NCBI GenBank assembly: GCA_004151065.3
Contig: NWUY0300025683.1
Location: forward strand, 64,298 to 83,211
Source: Larix sibirica
Lineage: Eukaryota > Streptophyta > Pinopsida > Pinales > Pinaceae
DNA: 18,914 nt
Direction of reading: 5' to 3'
This document shows, one piece after another, positions 1-9,129 of this stretch (the first letter of the stretch is position 1; the number at the start of each line of letters is the position of its first letter). The notes under the pieces are model-generated. The model saw only the letters and a program-made list of their open reading frames with translations. It did no database searches and was not told the DNA's origin. Position numbers and translations under genes: made by a program.

Positions 1-483
1 CACATTTGTCTCTATGTCATATAGACAGTTACAATAAAACAGGGTTTCCAGCAAAAGTTGTCATCTATCCACAACCATATAAGGTGTGTTACCAAAAAAT
101 ATCCAAAATATGAACGCTATCTTCAGAAATAAAACATGTGCTACAAAAAGAACTTGTTACTCCTACTACATAAAGCCATATACTTGAGCCCAATACAAAT
201 TCAGAATTCTCAAAAAGGTACATAATCCCCTTGTGCTCAACAGACTTCGACTCGAAATGTTGACATAAAACAAAAAAATAAGAAGGAAACACTCAGTATA
301 TTGTAACCCACTTCTTCTCCACAAGCTGATCACATAAAAAATACTGAATAACAGCACTGCCCTCATCCAAAACAAGACCTTTTTTTGAAAGTTGATCTGC
401 CAAATGATTAAAAACCCTACTCACCTGGCAGAATGTAGAAGCTGTAAAATATGATAAAAGAGTCTTAATCTTAGATTTCCAAG
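1..483. repeat. Exact 483-bp direct repeat, left copy
   Basis: Identical base for base to 5713-6195, at an offset of 5712. It may extend left of the window. The internal content is a LINE RNase H tail plus 3' untranslated sequence, so this is not an LTR pair. Confidence 0.95.
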
Positions 484-676
484 CTGAGAGGGCAGGTACC
501 TGTAACATATGCTTCAATAAAACCCAGTCAATGATAGCACTGGAGTCCCCAACCACTGCAAGTCTATTGATCCCCAATGAATGCGCCAATAAGAGAATGC
601 CCCACAGAGTTAAAAGTTCAGCTCTAGTATTATTCCCCATACCACATCCAAAATGGAACTCCACCCGTTGGTCCAA
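293..676 (-). pseudogene. LINE-type RNase H domain (RVT_3-like), copy 1
   Basis: An open frame of about 127 codons lacking its first strand. It shows MGNNTRAELLTLWGILLLAH (Glu of the RNase H site), LAVVGDSSAIIDW (third-position Asp) and FNHLADQLSKKG (last Asp). This order is typical of the RNase H domain in plant LINEs and related endogenous proteins. The N-terminal strand with the first Asp is missing upstream of 676, so the enzyme is incomplete. The last codon is at 296 and the stop at 293-295. The first 292 bases of the window are its probable 3' untranslated region. The 5' (right) boundary is unclear. Confidence 0.75.
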
Positions 677-901
677 TGGCCAAATCTTACTCCAATGTGG
701 ATAGCATTTGGCAGATACCTATGATTTTGACCAATTTTAGTTGAAGCATACATTGTAAAAGATATCACATGGCTTTTATCCCTCAGATTTTGAGATATTG
801 AAACCCCTCTTCATGCAGCCAATTTAGGTTTTAATATATTATTGAGAAAACCCATCTACCTGTTTTTCTCCCTTTTTTCTACAGTTATTTTATAACACTA
901 T

Positions 902-1011
902 TTGTGGATATATCGATATTTAATCCATCAGGCATTACCTGGTTGTGGATATATATGTATTATATCTTGATTGTGGATATATTTGTACTAAATCCATCCG
1001 ACATTACCCGA
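902..1011. repeat. Three-fold imperfect tandem repeat
   Basis: TTGTGGATATAT recurs at 902, 943 and 971. The first and third units continue with closely similar 41-bp sequence (AAATCCATC then CATTACC), while the middle unit is shorter (28 bp). Confidence 0.75.
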
Positions 1012-1107
1012 CTGAAGATTGATTTTGGTATCGCTCATGATTTTTTTATTGCAAGTCATGTGGTATTAAAACCTCTTTTTTGGAAGTTGGCTTTGGGATG
1101 GGATTAA

Positions 1108-1130
1108 AAGAACTTATATATATATATATA
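1108..1130. repeat. (TA)n microsatellite
   Basis: A run of about nine TA units follows AAAAGAACT. Confidence 0.8.
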
Positions 1131-1716
1131 CTACCGATTTTTTTAAGGTGTTATTAATTTTATATTTGGGGATGCTTGTTGTGTTCTCTTGATATCTCAC
1201 ATAATGCTCTTTATGAGAGATCCTATATTAAAAAAAGGCCCCTATTATTTTGCTATTCTTATAAAATGAAAACATCATATATGTATGCCATTTATGATTT
1301 AACAGGTCAAGAAAGGTAACGGGTTTTCACTACTAAAAAACAACAGAAATATTCAGCAATTGAAAAATTTTCACTATCTGTTTCCATGCAACTTGGAAGA
1401 CCTTGAAGCAATAATTGAGGACAATGTGGTTGTTTCATAAGAAAAAAAGGATGAAGATGGAATAATCATTTCCAATATTTGGCATTTCTTGGCATCTAAT
1501 TTTGTCAATTTGGTCTCCTACACCTTATGGCATTTTTTATAGTTGCTTTGGATAGAAACAAAATATTTTGGTTTTTTCAGCTATTCTTGATGCCTTTTTT
1601 CAATCACTTCTCATTTGATTTGTTTTTTCTACCAATAATGGTCATTCTTAGTAGGTTTTGAAACAACACTTAGTTTGAGAGTTAATTTAACACTGAATAC
1701 ATGATGTTCCAACTAC

Positions 1717-1840
1717 ATTTTATTTATATGAATATCATCTATAAGAAGGTTGTATATCTTTCTAGAAGGCCAAAACGGATTTTATTTATATGAATATCAT
1801 ATATAAAAGGTTTCTATCTCTTTATAGAAGGCCAAAACGG
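1717..1840. repeat. Two-copy 62-bp tandem repeat
   Basis: Units 1717-1778 and 1779-1840 both start ATTTTATTTATATGAATATC and end AGAAGGCCAAAACGG, with scattered differences in the middle. Confidence 0.9.
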
Positions 1841-2206
1841 ATATGGTTATGACATCTAATGTCAAACTACTATAATTGGCATCAAACGCATCTAAGGTCT
1901 ATGTATTGAAAAATGGAGCAATGCTTCGATAAAATTCATTTTTTATAAATGAGTGTATAGCTTTCCTACTTTTGTGGTTGAATTTGTTTACAGTTTAGGC
2001 CTAATTCATTTCCATTTGTTGTGCAATATCTTTTTATATGAAAGGAACAGAAGTAGCAAGGAAAGCCAAAATCATAACTCATTTTATTTTCTAGAATTTG
2101 CTTTCACCGAAAAAAACTATACTTGTTATTCCAGAGTAGAATCAAAATATACAAAAAATAAAACAAAATCCTTTTGAGTATTTTCCTATCATTTTATCTA
2201 ATGTAA

Positions 2207-2262
2207 GTTATACAGCCATAGCCAACATCTCTGAGTTATACAGCCATAGCCAACATCTCTGA
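2207..2262. repeat. Perfect 28-bp tandem duplication
   Basis: Units 2207-2234 and 2235-2262 are identical, beginning GTTATACAGCCATAGCC. Confidence 0.95.
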
Positions 2263-2388
2263 GAGATGGCAATTTCAGCTGATTCATCCAAAAACATATC
2301 ATCCCAGCAGAGTATACCAACCAACAGTTATGTGAAAATACATACAAGGAGTAATCCTCCAAAACTAAAACCGGGGAGAAACCACCGA

Positions 2389-2751
2389 TCACAAGTCACC
2401 GATCCTCCAGTCCACGAACTGGAAAAAAAATGAGCTCAGACAATTAGGCCTGTATTGTAAGCGAATCAGCGAGGAATGTGTTTGAAACCAACGAATAGCA
2501 TGGGTATGTTCCAGTCCGGTAAGGCAAGAATGAAGTGGCTGATTCGGGTCTCCCATCCTTCCATTCACAAAAATCGGGTGCCCAATACAGCATCGCCCGA
2601 GAGTCTCCAACAACTCGCAGTGGAGACCGATCCTGCAAAAACGTTGTAGCTTACCTCCCATCGAAAGATAAAGATCACGAGCATGTGACCACAGTATTGG
2701 AATATCTATGATCACCTGTGCCATATCCTTTTGCATTGATATGAAGGACAC
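2389..2751 (-). pseudogene. Possible third RNase H-like fragment
   Basis: Two overlapping minus-strand frames contain weak RNase H-like pieces: WSHARDLYLSMGGKLQRF in one, and SPLRVVGDSRAMLYWA then VSNTFLADSLTIQ in the other. The VVGDS and ADSL blocks are in the order expected for the third and fourth catalytic positions of an RNase H fold, and a frameshift near 2640 would link the pieces. The similarity is short, so this may be coincidence or a different reverse-transcribed element. Confidence 0.35.
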
Positions 2752-2859
2752 AAGCTATCTCAATTAAAACATATAAGCATGTAAACAGGCATAAAATACC
2801 CACTCATCATCTTGTTCCTGTCCTCCTCCAGCAACAGGATCAATCCTAGAATTAATAGA

Positions 2860-3550
2860 GATCCAATGTACCCTTGCGCATCAAGTTGTTGTCACTCCAG
2901 TGTTGGTAGTAAATAATCCCTTCAGGGCTTCGTAGAGCGTGTTTAGATAGTTTGTCTGCCTCCTGGTCAAAATTCCTTGTGACATGATTATAGTGGATAG
3001 TTTGGTATTGCGCATGTAGTCCTGTGATGCTGGCTTTTCATCCCTCAAATATTGAAACTCTGATTTCTGACTTAGAATGAGTCAAGTCCAAAATAACCAT
3101 CGAATCCCCTATCACCGTCAAGTTCCTTATTTATCTGTACTCGCAAACATTAGGAGCGTCGCCAGTCCCAGAAGTTCACTTCTAGTGTTAGTCCCTCTCC
3201 TGTAGCCAACTTTCAGTCTAAACAAGTTATTGACATCCACTCTCAACAGTACACCCGCCCCAGAAAACTCTCCATCTAATTGAGAAGAGCCATTGAAAAA
3301 CCCAATTGGCACGATTGAGTGTATCAATGGAGGTGGTCGCACTCCGTGCTCTGTCTCCATCTTTGATTTTTTATAGCTCCTCCATGACTCCAGCGCCTGC
3401 ACGACAATTTTAGCTCTATTTCCTATGTAATCTTCGAAAATAATCCTATTCCTGTGAGTCCAAATAGACCACATGACAAATAATAGCAGCGCCTCCCATT
3501 TTTCCCCATGTGCTCGCCATTTCCCCAAGCAGTCTTCTATATTTTCTGGA
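2860..3550 (-). pseudogene. LINE 3' end: zf-RVT tail plus RNase H domain, with stops
   Basis: The minus strand starts with ENIEDCLGKW and WSIWTHRNRIIFED (3440-3550), the tail of the zinc-binding RT-associated domain of plant LINEs. RNase H follows: GFFNGSSQLDGEFSGAGVLL, where the first catalytic Asp (usually FDG) is Asn, then YRRGTNTRSELLGLATLL with the Glu. The frame then breaks near 3127 and continues as LTVIGDSMVILD (about 3080-3120) and FDQEADKLSKHAL (about 2945-2985). At least two stops interrupt it. It is a different family from the RNase H at 293-676, judged by unlike flanks and low similarity outside motifs. Confidence 0.75.
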
Positions 3551-4172
3551 ATTTAAATGCAGTTACATGCTATTAGTGACTCTTTTTGGACTGGGTGGAT
3601 TGGTAGCTGGTAAGCAATGATGTTTTTTTAACCATGGACATTAAGAACAATAATTGAATTGAAGGTTGAATTATTTTGTTATTAAACTTAATAGCCTTTG
3701 TAATTATGCCAAGTGGGTGGCAGTTGATTAAGCTATATGTTTACATGTGATATGTGTAAAATTTAAATAAAATACTTATGAATTTGAATAAAATAAATAT
3801 AATATTAGNAAAACTACTAAGAGTAACAGGGGGCATAGTAAGTGCAAGTTCCCAACGTAGAACTAGTTTTCCGGATTTGCGAGAATAGTATGGAGGTTTC
3901 AAAAATATTATATATATATTTTTTGTAAATTATATAGGATTCTATTATTCATATATATAAAAGGAAATACATATTGTCAAAATTTAATGTTTGGATGGCT
4001 CAAAAGAATTCCAACCCAAATATTAAACTAGAGTTGATTGGTTTTTTCTCTGTCTATCTTATTGATATTGTTGAGGAAATTTAAACAGACACTATCGACA
4101 TGACTTATGTTCTGCAAAATATTGACATTTGCATATCTATTCAAAAATTCAAAAAAGACTAGATTTTGGAAT
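3551..4172. other. Non-coding AT-rich stretch
   Basis: Very AT-rich, containing an N at 3809 and short TA runs near 3905-3960. No gene or element was recognised. Confidence 0.5.
3809..3809. other. Ambiguous base (N)
   Basis: A single N in AATATTAGNAAAACT indicates uncertain base calling in a draft sequence. Another is at 7014. Confidence 0.95.
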
Positions 4173-4859
4173 CTAATTCTGCTTCTTGTCTTTATCATTG
4201 AGAGTGGTGTTAACATGACCTTGGCTCACCTGAGCAGCTTGTTGATCTTCCAGAGGCATGTCTGACCTTGTCATTGCTTTGTAAATATTGGTGAGCTTTC
4301 TATCCAGCCTATAATTATGAGCTAGCAATTTGTGGTTCAAATCGATAACTTCCTCTATCATAAGGACAAGGCTATTCCTTTCCTCCTCAGTATCCAACAG
4401 AGCTTTGCTTAACAAAGATTTGAGTTTCCATTTTAGCACTATAGTTTTATAGAATTTAGTGTCTATGGATATGGAATTGCTAGGGTCCTGGGTGTAACCC
4501 TCCTTGTTCTCCATAATCTCCTCCTCAGGAGTACATCTCTTCTCCAGCCAAATTTCCTCTTCTATTTCCTCAATTTTCCTTTGAATTCTGGTTGCGTTGA
4601 GTCGAAGATAACACGATTGATTGATTTCAATCTCTTTCTTGAGTCTAAGATAAGAGATTAGAGCCTTCCCTTTGCAGGGGTCATGGGAAAAAAGGGCACA
4701 AGGCATGGTGTAGAGGAGATGAAAGGGCCTTGGTGAAGGGATGCTAAGAAAAAATGAAAGGCCAAGGGAAGTCGAGCATGGTAGACTGGAAAAGACTTGA
4801 TCCCTAAGAGCCAAGTTTGAGGGTAAACCCATGTACATGGGAGTGCATGGGAGTAGCAC
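4173..4859 (-). CDS. Hypothetical 228-residue coiled-coil ORF
   Basis: An uninterrupted ATG-to-stop frame of 228 codons, long for AT-rich non-coding DNA. The first 75 or so residues are Pro, Ser, Phe and Leu-rich without a clear domain and may not be genuine. From about residue 80 the chain is charged and helical: RIQRKIEEIEEEIWLEKRC (around 95-113), a loop with PEEEIMENKEGY, then about 60 residues of heptad-like Leu and Ile spacing including ALLDTEEERNSLVLMIEEV and LNHKLLAHNYRLDRKL. The tail is polar (KDKKQN). I do not recognise a family. It could be a gene fragment or exon, an element-encoded coiled-coil protein, or a fortuitous frame. It lies within the presumed last long intron of the transporter. 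Confidence 0.35.
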   Translation of the reverse strand: MLLPCTPMYMGLPSNLALRDQVFSSLPCSTSLGLSFFLSIPSPRPFHLLYTMPCALFSHDPCKGKALISYLRLKKEIEINQSCYLRLNATRIQRKIEEIEEEIWLEKRCTPEEEIMENKEGYTQDPSNSISIDTKFYKTIVLKWKLKSLLSKALLDTEEERNSLVLMIEEVIDLNHKLLAHNYRLDRKLTNIYKAMTRSDMPLEDQQAAQVSQGHVNTTLNDKDKKQN

Positions 4860-5355
4860 AAAGGATCAGAGAGGGAGGTGTAAACACCTAGGGAAAGTTG
4901 TTTACAGGAACAGGGAGTAGGAAGCCGAAAAATCGACAACTAACAGAGACAAATAGGTGGAAGCAAATTTTAGCTGAAGAGACAAGCTTAAAAACCCATG
5001 GATATGAAGAATACTTGATCAAAGAAGACCCATCCTCTTTCCTACTTGACCTATCCTCTGGATTCTTTACCTTGTTATCATCATCACGATGAGAGTGCAT
5101 GATTATTATTTCAAGTTCGCCCGCTCGTCCAACTGTAACATTCCTTTGAATTACATTGTAGTTGATGTTATTCTCATGCTTTAAACCATGCCAGAAGCTT
5201 CCATGATTACCAATGTACCATTCTGGATACTATACTATGTTTCCATAATTTTCTGAACCTTCTTCTGAAACCACCTCCCCTCTCATGTTTAGATGAAGTC
5301 TGCATTGTACGGGGTATTGGTATATACATAATGGGTTGGCTTGTGGCAATCCTTT

Positions 5356-5399
5356 CAAAGGAAGGACATACAAGTGGCAATGGTCTTGTCCTTCCTTTG
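5356..5399. repeat. Perfect 13-bp inverted repeat (hairpin)
   Basis: CAAAGGAAGGACA at 5356-5368 is the exact reverse complement of TGTCCTTCCTTTG at 5387-5399, with an 18-base loop. The right arm could pair further with CAAG if a two-base bulge is allowed. No role is evident. Confidence 0.8.
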
Positions 5400-5656
5400 G
5401 GACATGCCATGTGCCTTGCTTAACTTCTCCTTCTTGTAAATCACCTAATCCTAGGTTATATTATTTTGCATTTACATTTCATATGCATCTACATTTCATC
5501 TTCAATTTCATTAAAAACAATAATGATGGCTCAGCCAAAACCCCATTGAAATAGACATTTGCCCATGTTAACATTATGTTTAATAAAAATGTTTAGAAAA
5601 TGAAAGTTGAAACTCCATGAGATGTTTTAACTCGAAAAGGAGAGGGCAAGGTGACT

Positions 5657-6195
5657 TTTTTTTCTAAAAGAAAAAGAGTTTCCTACTATTCATTCATGAA
5701 TCAAAGAAACTGCACATTTGTCTCTATGTCATATAGACAGTTACAATAAAACAGGGTTTCCAGCAAAAGTTGTCATCTATCCACAACCATATAAGGTGTG
5801 TTACCAAAAAATATCCAAAATATGAACGCTATCTTCAGAAATAAAACATGTGCTACAAAAAGAACTTGTTACTCCTACTACATAAAGCCATATACTTGAG
5901 CCCAATACAAATTCAGAATTCTCAAAAAGGTACATAATCCCCTTGTGCTCAACAGACTTCGACTCGAAATGTTGACATAAAACAAAAAAATAAGAAGGAA
6001 ACACTCAGTATATTGTAACCCACTTCTTCTCCACAAGCTGATCACATAAAAAATACTGAATAACAGCACTGCCCTCATCCAAAACAAGACCTTTTTTTGA
6101 AAGTTGATCTGCCAAATGATTAAAAACCCTACTCACCTGGCAGAATGTAGAAGCTGTAAAATATGATAAAAGAGTCTTAATCTTAGATTTCCAAG
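5657..6195 (-). pseudogene. LINE RNase H 3' fragment, copy 2 (5'-truncated)
   Basis: Bases 5713-6195 repeat bases 1-483 exactly. This copy keeps only the C-terminal part of the RNase H frame (from about SAWKSK onward, stop at 6005) and the 3' untranslated region. To the left, a run of eight T at about 5654-5663 could be the complement of a short poly(A) tail, as expected at a LINE 3' end on the minus strand. No target-site duplication was found. It ends abruptly at 6195, where a 97-bp tandem repeat begins. Confidence 0.6.
5713..6195. repeat. Exact 483-bp direct repeat, right copy
   Basis: Partner of bases 1-483. Divergence begins sharply after CCAAG at 6195, where the left copy continues with CTGAGAGG and this copy with ATAATTG. 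Confidence 0.95.
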
Positions 6196-6380
6196 ATAAT
6201 TGTTAAGCTAAGAATACACTTTTCTATTTTCTAAATAGTATGAAAAATAAATATAATTAAAAAAATTAAAATAAAGCTGATTTATTTTTAAGATAATTGT
6301 TAGAGTAAGTATACATTTTTCTAAAATAGTATGAAAAATAAATATAATGAAAAAGATTAAAATAAAACTGATTTATTTTT
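6193..6380. repeat. Two-copy imperfect tandem repeat, period about 97 bp
   Basis: Both units (6193-6289 and 6290-6380) start AAGATAATTGTTA and contain ATAGTATGAAAAATAAATAT, then GCTGATTTATTTTT or ACTGATTTATTTTT. The first unit begins at the last three bases of the 483-bp repeat. Confidence 0.85.
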
Positions 6381-7184
6381 AATTATTTTCATATAATTAT
6401 ATTTTCAATAGTAACCATGTGATGCTTCAATATTACCGTCTATTATTTTCCATGAAATGAGAGATGGATTAATTAATTTTTATGGATATTTCAGGGACTA
6501 AAAGTTCTTGATATCCAAGTTTTTGGAGTGTAGTTTTTAGGGCTTGAAAATTAATCCATGTATTATGCTATAGTCCATTGAAATTAATCCATTTCTATAT
6601 GAATAACTAAAACTATTATTATTGTTTCATGAAATATAGTTAATATTGGATTATAGTTAACTATGAATAGTGGACACGGTAAGCTGATTAGTTACCCTGA
6701 AAGAACAAGCAGAATATTGTAATATGTTTATTGACTACGTTGAATTAGAAATTAGAAGGATAGAAGATAAAAAGACGACAAAATTTGATTGAGCAATCCC
6801 AATAAGCAGATTGATCTGATCTCAGGGTTGTCAGCGCAATAAGGAGTGCAGAGTAGCCAGCAAAGGGAGTTAAGGAAGGGTTGGCCCTTATGCTCAAGGT
6901 CACAATGTCCTCTACACAAAAATTTGTTTTTGTAGTGAAGTGCAACATTTTACAGGCTTTTCCAATCTTTAACCAGAACTAGAGAAATCTGCTATAATGT
7001 GAAATGAATGTGTNCATAATAAATACAAGATAAGAATATCTTCCAATGCTACAAATAACATCAACATAATGCTCATGTGGAAGGATATTTATGTTATTGG
7101 CATGAAGTATACCATATCTGAAAACACTTCAATATGCAAACTATGATGGGTAAGTTCATTACAGATGAGCCACAAGAACTGATT
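6381..7184. other. Non-coding stretch with an N at 7014
   Basis: No domain or element recognised. It is AT-rich with short repeats of TTAATATTGGATTATAGTTA-like sequence. Confidence 0.5.
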
Positions 7185-7347
7185 ATGTTCAATCACAGGG
7201 CACTATAATGGGCATAATCTCAAGAGTCAAGACAAGTAGACAGGAAGAACCTCTCTTCAAATGGACCAAAAAAGAATTAAATATGTTCAATCACAAGGCA
7301 CTATAATTAGCATAATCTTAGGACAAATAGACAGGAAGAACCTCTCT
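7185..7347. repeat. Two-copy imperfect repeat, period 98 bp
   Basis: ATGTTCAATCACA(G/A)GGCACTATAAT is found at 7185 and 7283, and each unit ends with TAGACAGGAAGAACCTCTCT. The units differ by substitutions and a small deletion. Confidence 0.85.
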
Positions 7348-7394
7348 CGTAATCTAAGAAGGTCCACTAGGTTAGGAGTTATTGTATGGTGATT

Positions 7395-7630
7395 CTATAA
7401 ATAAGGATCGAGTCCTCCTTATGGAATGTGAAGAAGAATTATTGTATGTGGAAGAGGAAGCCCCCTCGAAGCGGCAAGTGAACAGGGTTGGTTCATCCCA
7501 TCAAAATAACCATTTTAATAAATATTTGAGCTTATTGCATCTCTTGTGTTGTTTCAGATTTCTGATATCTCTTGTGTTTGATCTAAATTATTATTTGGGT
7601 TTATAACATGGTGGAGGAGCATAGACACAT
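7395..7630 (+). mobile_element. Probable copia-type LTR 3' portion with degenerate primer-binding site
   Basis: A TATA-like TATAAATAAGG at 7395-7405 is followed 200 bp later by GGGTTTATAACA ending at 7608. Next comes TGGTGGAGGAGCATAG at 7609-7624. Plant copia LTRs end in CA and are followed by TGGTATCAGAGC, complementary to initiator tRNA-Met; here TGGT and GAGC are kept and the middle is changed. The LTR's left end (TG) and the other LTR were not identified, and coding sequence downstream is not recognisable. Assignment rests on these short motifs only. Confidence 0.35.
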
Positions 7631-7640
7631 CTTCTGTAGC

Positions 7641-7700
7641 AACATCACCTTGGAATCTTGATTGTGTACAACATCACCTTGGAGCTTGACATGTGTATCC
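7641..7700. repeat. Short internal repeat
   Basis: CAACATCACCTTGGA occurs twice (about 7641 and 7669), followed by ATCTTG or GCTTG. This resembles duplicated motifs seen in LTR U3 regions, but the function is unknown. Confidence 0.6.
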
Positions 7701-7804
7701 TTGGAGTTGGAGTGTCGCACTTCACACGTGTGGGCCTACTTGTTTCTAGTATGTTGCTTGTAAGGGTTTAGGCCCACTTGTGTATTGTGGCATCCTTTTA
7801 ACTC

Positions 7805-7985
7805 TCATATATATAGAGGAAGGAGAGTCCTTCCTTCACTCACTCATTGTTGTTAATCTTGTGTTTAGAGATGGAGCACTAGTGTTTGATGAGGAAATCC
7901 CAGGAAGGATGTGGTGAGAAGAGTGTTTTGATCTCTCTCTCTTGGGTTTTCTTTTGTGTACATTATCTCCCTTGTCTTGGAGACG
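7805..7985 (+). promoter_or_regulatory. Promoter-like stretch (TATA box, pyrimidine-rich leader)
   Basis: CATATATATAGAGG at about 7806-7819 is a good plant TATA box. It is followed by CTTCCTTCACTCACTCATT (7830-7850), a typical start region, then CTCTCTCTCTTGGG and a GCTAGGGTTT motif common in plant 5' leaders and LTRs. No matching open frame follows, so this may be the U3/R part of an LTR or a dead promoter. Confidence 0.3.
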
Positions 7986-8224
7986 CTAGGGTTTCTTAGC
8001 ACTTGCATCATCTTGAATACTCTTTTTTCACCTTGTATTTCATGGTCCAATTTCCAGCAATCCTATCTAGGGAAGCCCTCCTTGAGCCGGAGGAAAGACG
8101 GCATTAAGTGCGAAAGAGGGTTGGTGAGGTAACAGTGGCCCCCTCTTAGTTTCACCAAAACCGCACCTTAAGCTTTAGGACTTTATCTTAAAGGATGTAA
8201 GTTTGGGTGGTAACAGATTCAACA

Positions 8225-9129
8225 ATAAATTATAGCCATATTCACAATTAAAGTTCACAACAAAATTACAAATGACCCAAACCAACCACAAACTCTAGGT
8301 TACTAATAGAATATCATTTACTGAAAAAATATTTCTCATGTATAATTAGATAAGTTGAGGTTTAATACTTGTTATAAAAAGAGATGCTAAAGAGTTTTGG
8401 AAATAAAATCATTCATAGTTGTATCTAAGAATATTCTAGCAATATTTTGTCCTTAGAAAACTCTCGATCTTGGCATAATTCTGCCTTCAACCAAACTCAA
8501 AATCAAACCTAAAAGAATGGCTTCAAATACCTACAATAATGTTAAATGCTCAAAAAATATCCAAACAACCTCTAGGAAGATACCAAGTTGGTCTAGGATA
8601 GTTTAAGACCAAAACCTTCTAACAATGAAAGATCCCAAACCACGCTCTTGTACTTTGTGCCAAATATAAACGTAGGAGTCTAGGACTCTATACAATAGCA
8701 GAAATGTATTGGATGATGTATTTTATAACGTAGCCATACTACATGTTAAAACCCATATTAGATCAACATACAAAGGAACATTTTACTCATGCGTGAATTG
8801 ACCCAACATATAATCTTGTCACAGGTCATTTGACCACTTTGACAAGGGATGATAAGTCTTTAACATTGTTAACCAAAGCCTGGACTTCATAAACCAAGCT
8901 TCTAGACGTGATGCTTGTCAGTTTCCAACTTGCACATGACGGCCCAGTTTTGCAGAGTTTTGCATAGTGGTTTTGTGGAGTGGTTAGTCCAGCTTTATAG
9001 AGTAGTTAGTATTGATTATAAGGAACCAGTGAATCAAGCTAAACATGTCCCATACAGCCTGACAACATCTTCGCTGGAATTCGTCCCACCCAAAAGATGT
9101 CTCACTTTGAGCAACCCAAACTAAATTTC
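8225..9129. other. Non-coding stretch, nothing recognised
   Basis: Only short open frames are present. The one at 8915-9124 shows no known motif. Confidence 0.45.

Larger units (their letters stand above)
677..2206. other. Non-coding AT-rich stretch
   Basis: Apart from the tandem repeats listed, I see no coding segment or recognisable element. The open frames here are short and without motifs. Confidence 0.5.

Noticed and set aside
89-375. Minus-strand open frames at 89-292 and 166-375 (repeated at 5801-6087)
   Set aside because: They lie in the LINE 3' untranslated region, have no motif, and are duplicated only because the DNA is.
902-1011. CRISPR-like direct repeats
   Set aside because: Only three units, diverged, with no spacer regularity and in a eukaryotic context.
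5356-5399. Inverted repeat as a microRNA precursor or terminator
   Set aside because: The arms are only 13 bp, shorter than a plant microRNA duplex, and there is no transcript context.
1-6195. The 483-bp direct repeats as the two LTRs of one retrotransposon
   Set aside because: They contain the end of an RNase H frame, lack TG...CA termini at the visible edges, and the sequence between them has no gag-pol order.
7382-7606. Plus-strand 74-codon frame as a gene
   Set aside because: It lies inside the LTR-like segment between TATA box and primer-binding site, and its translation has no recognisable domain.
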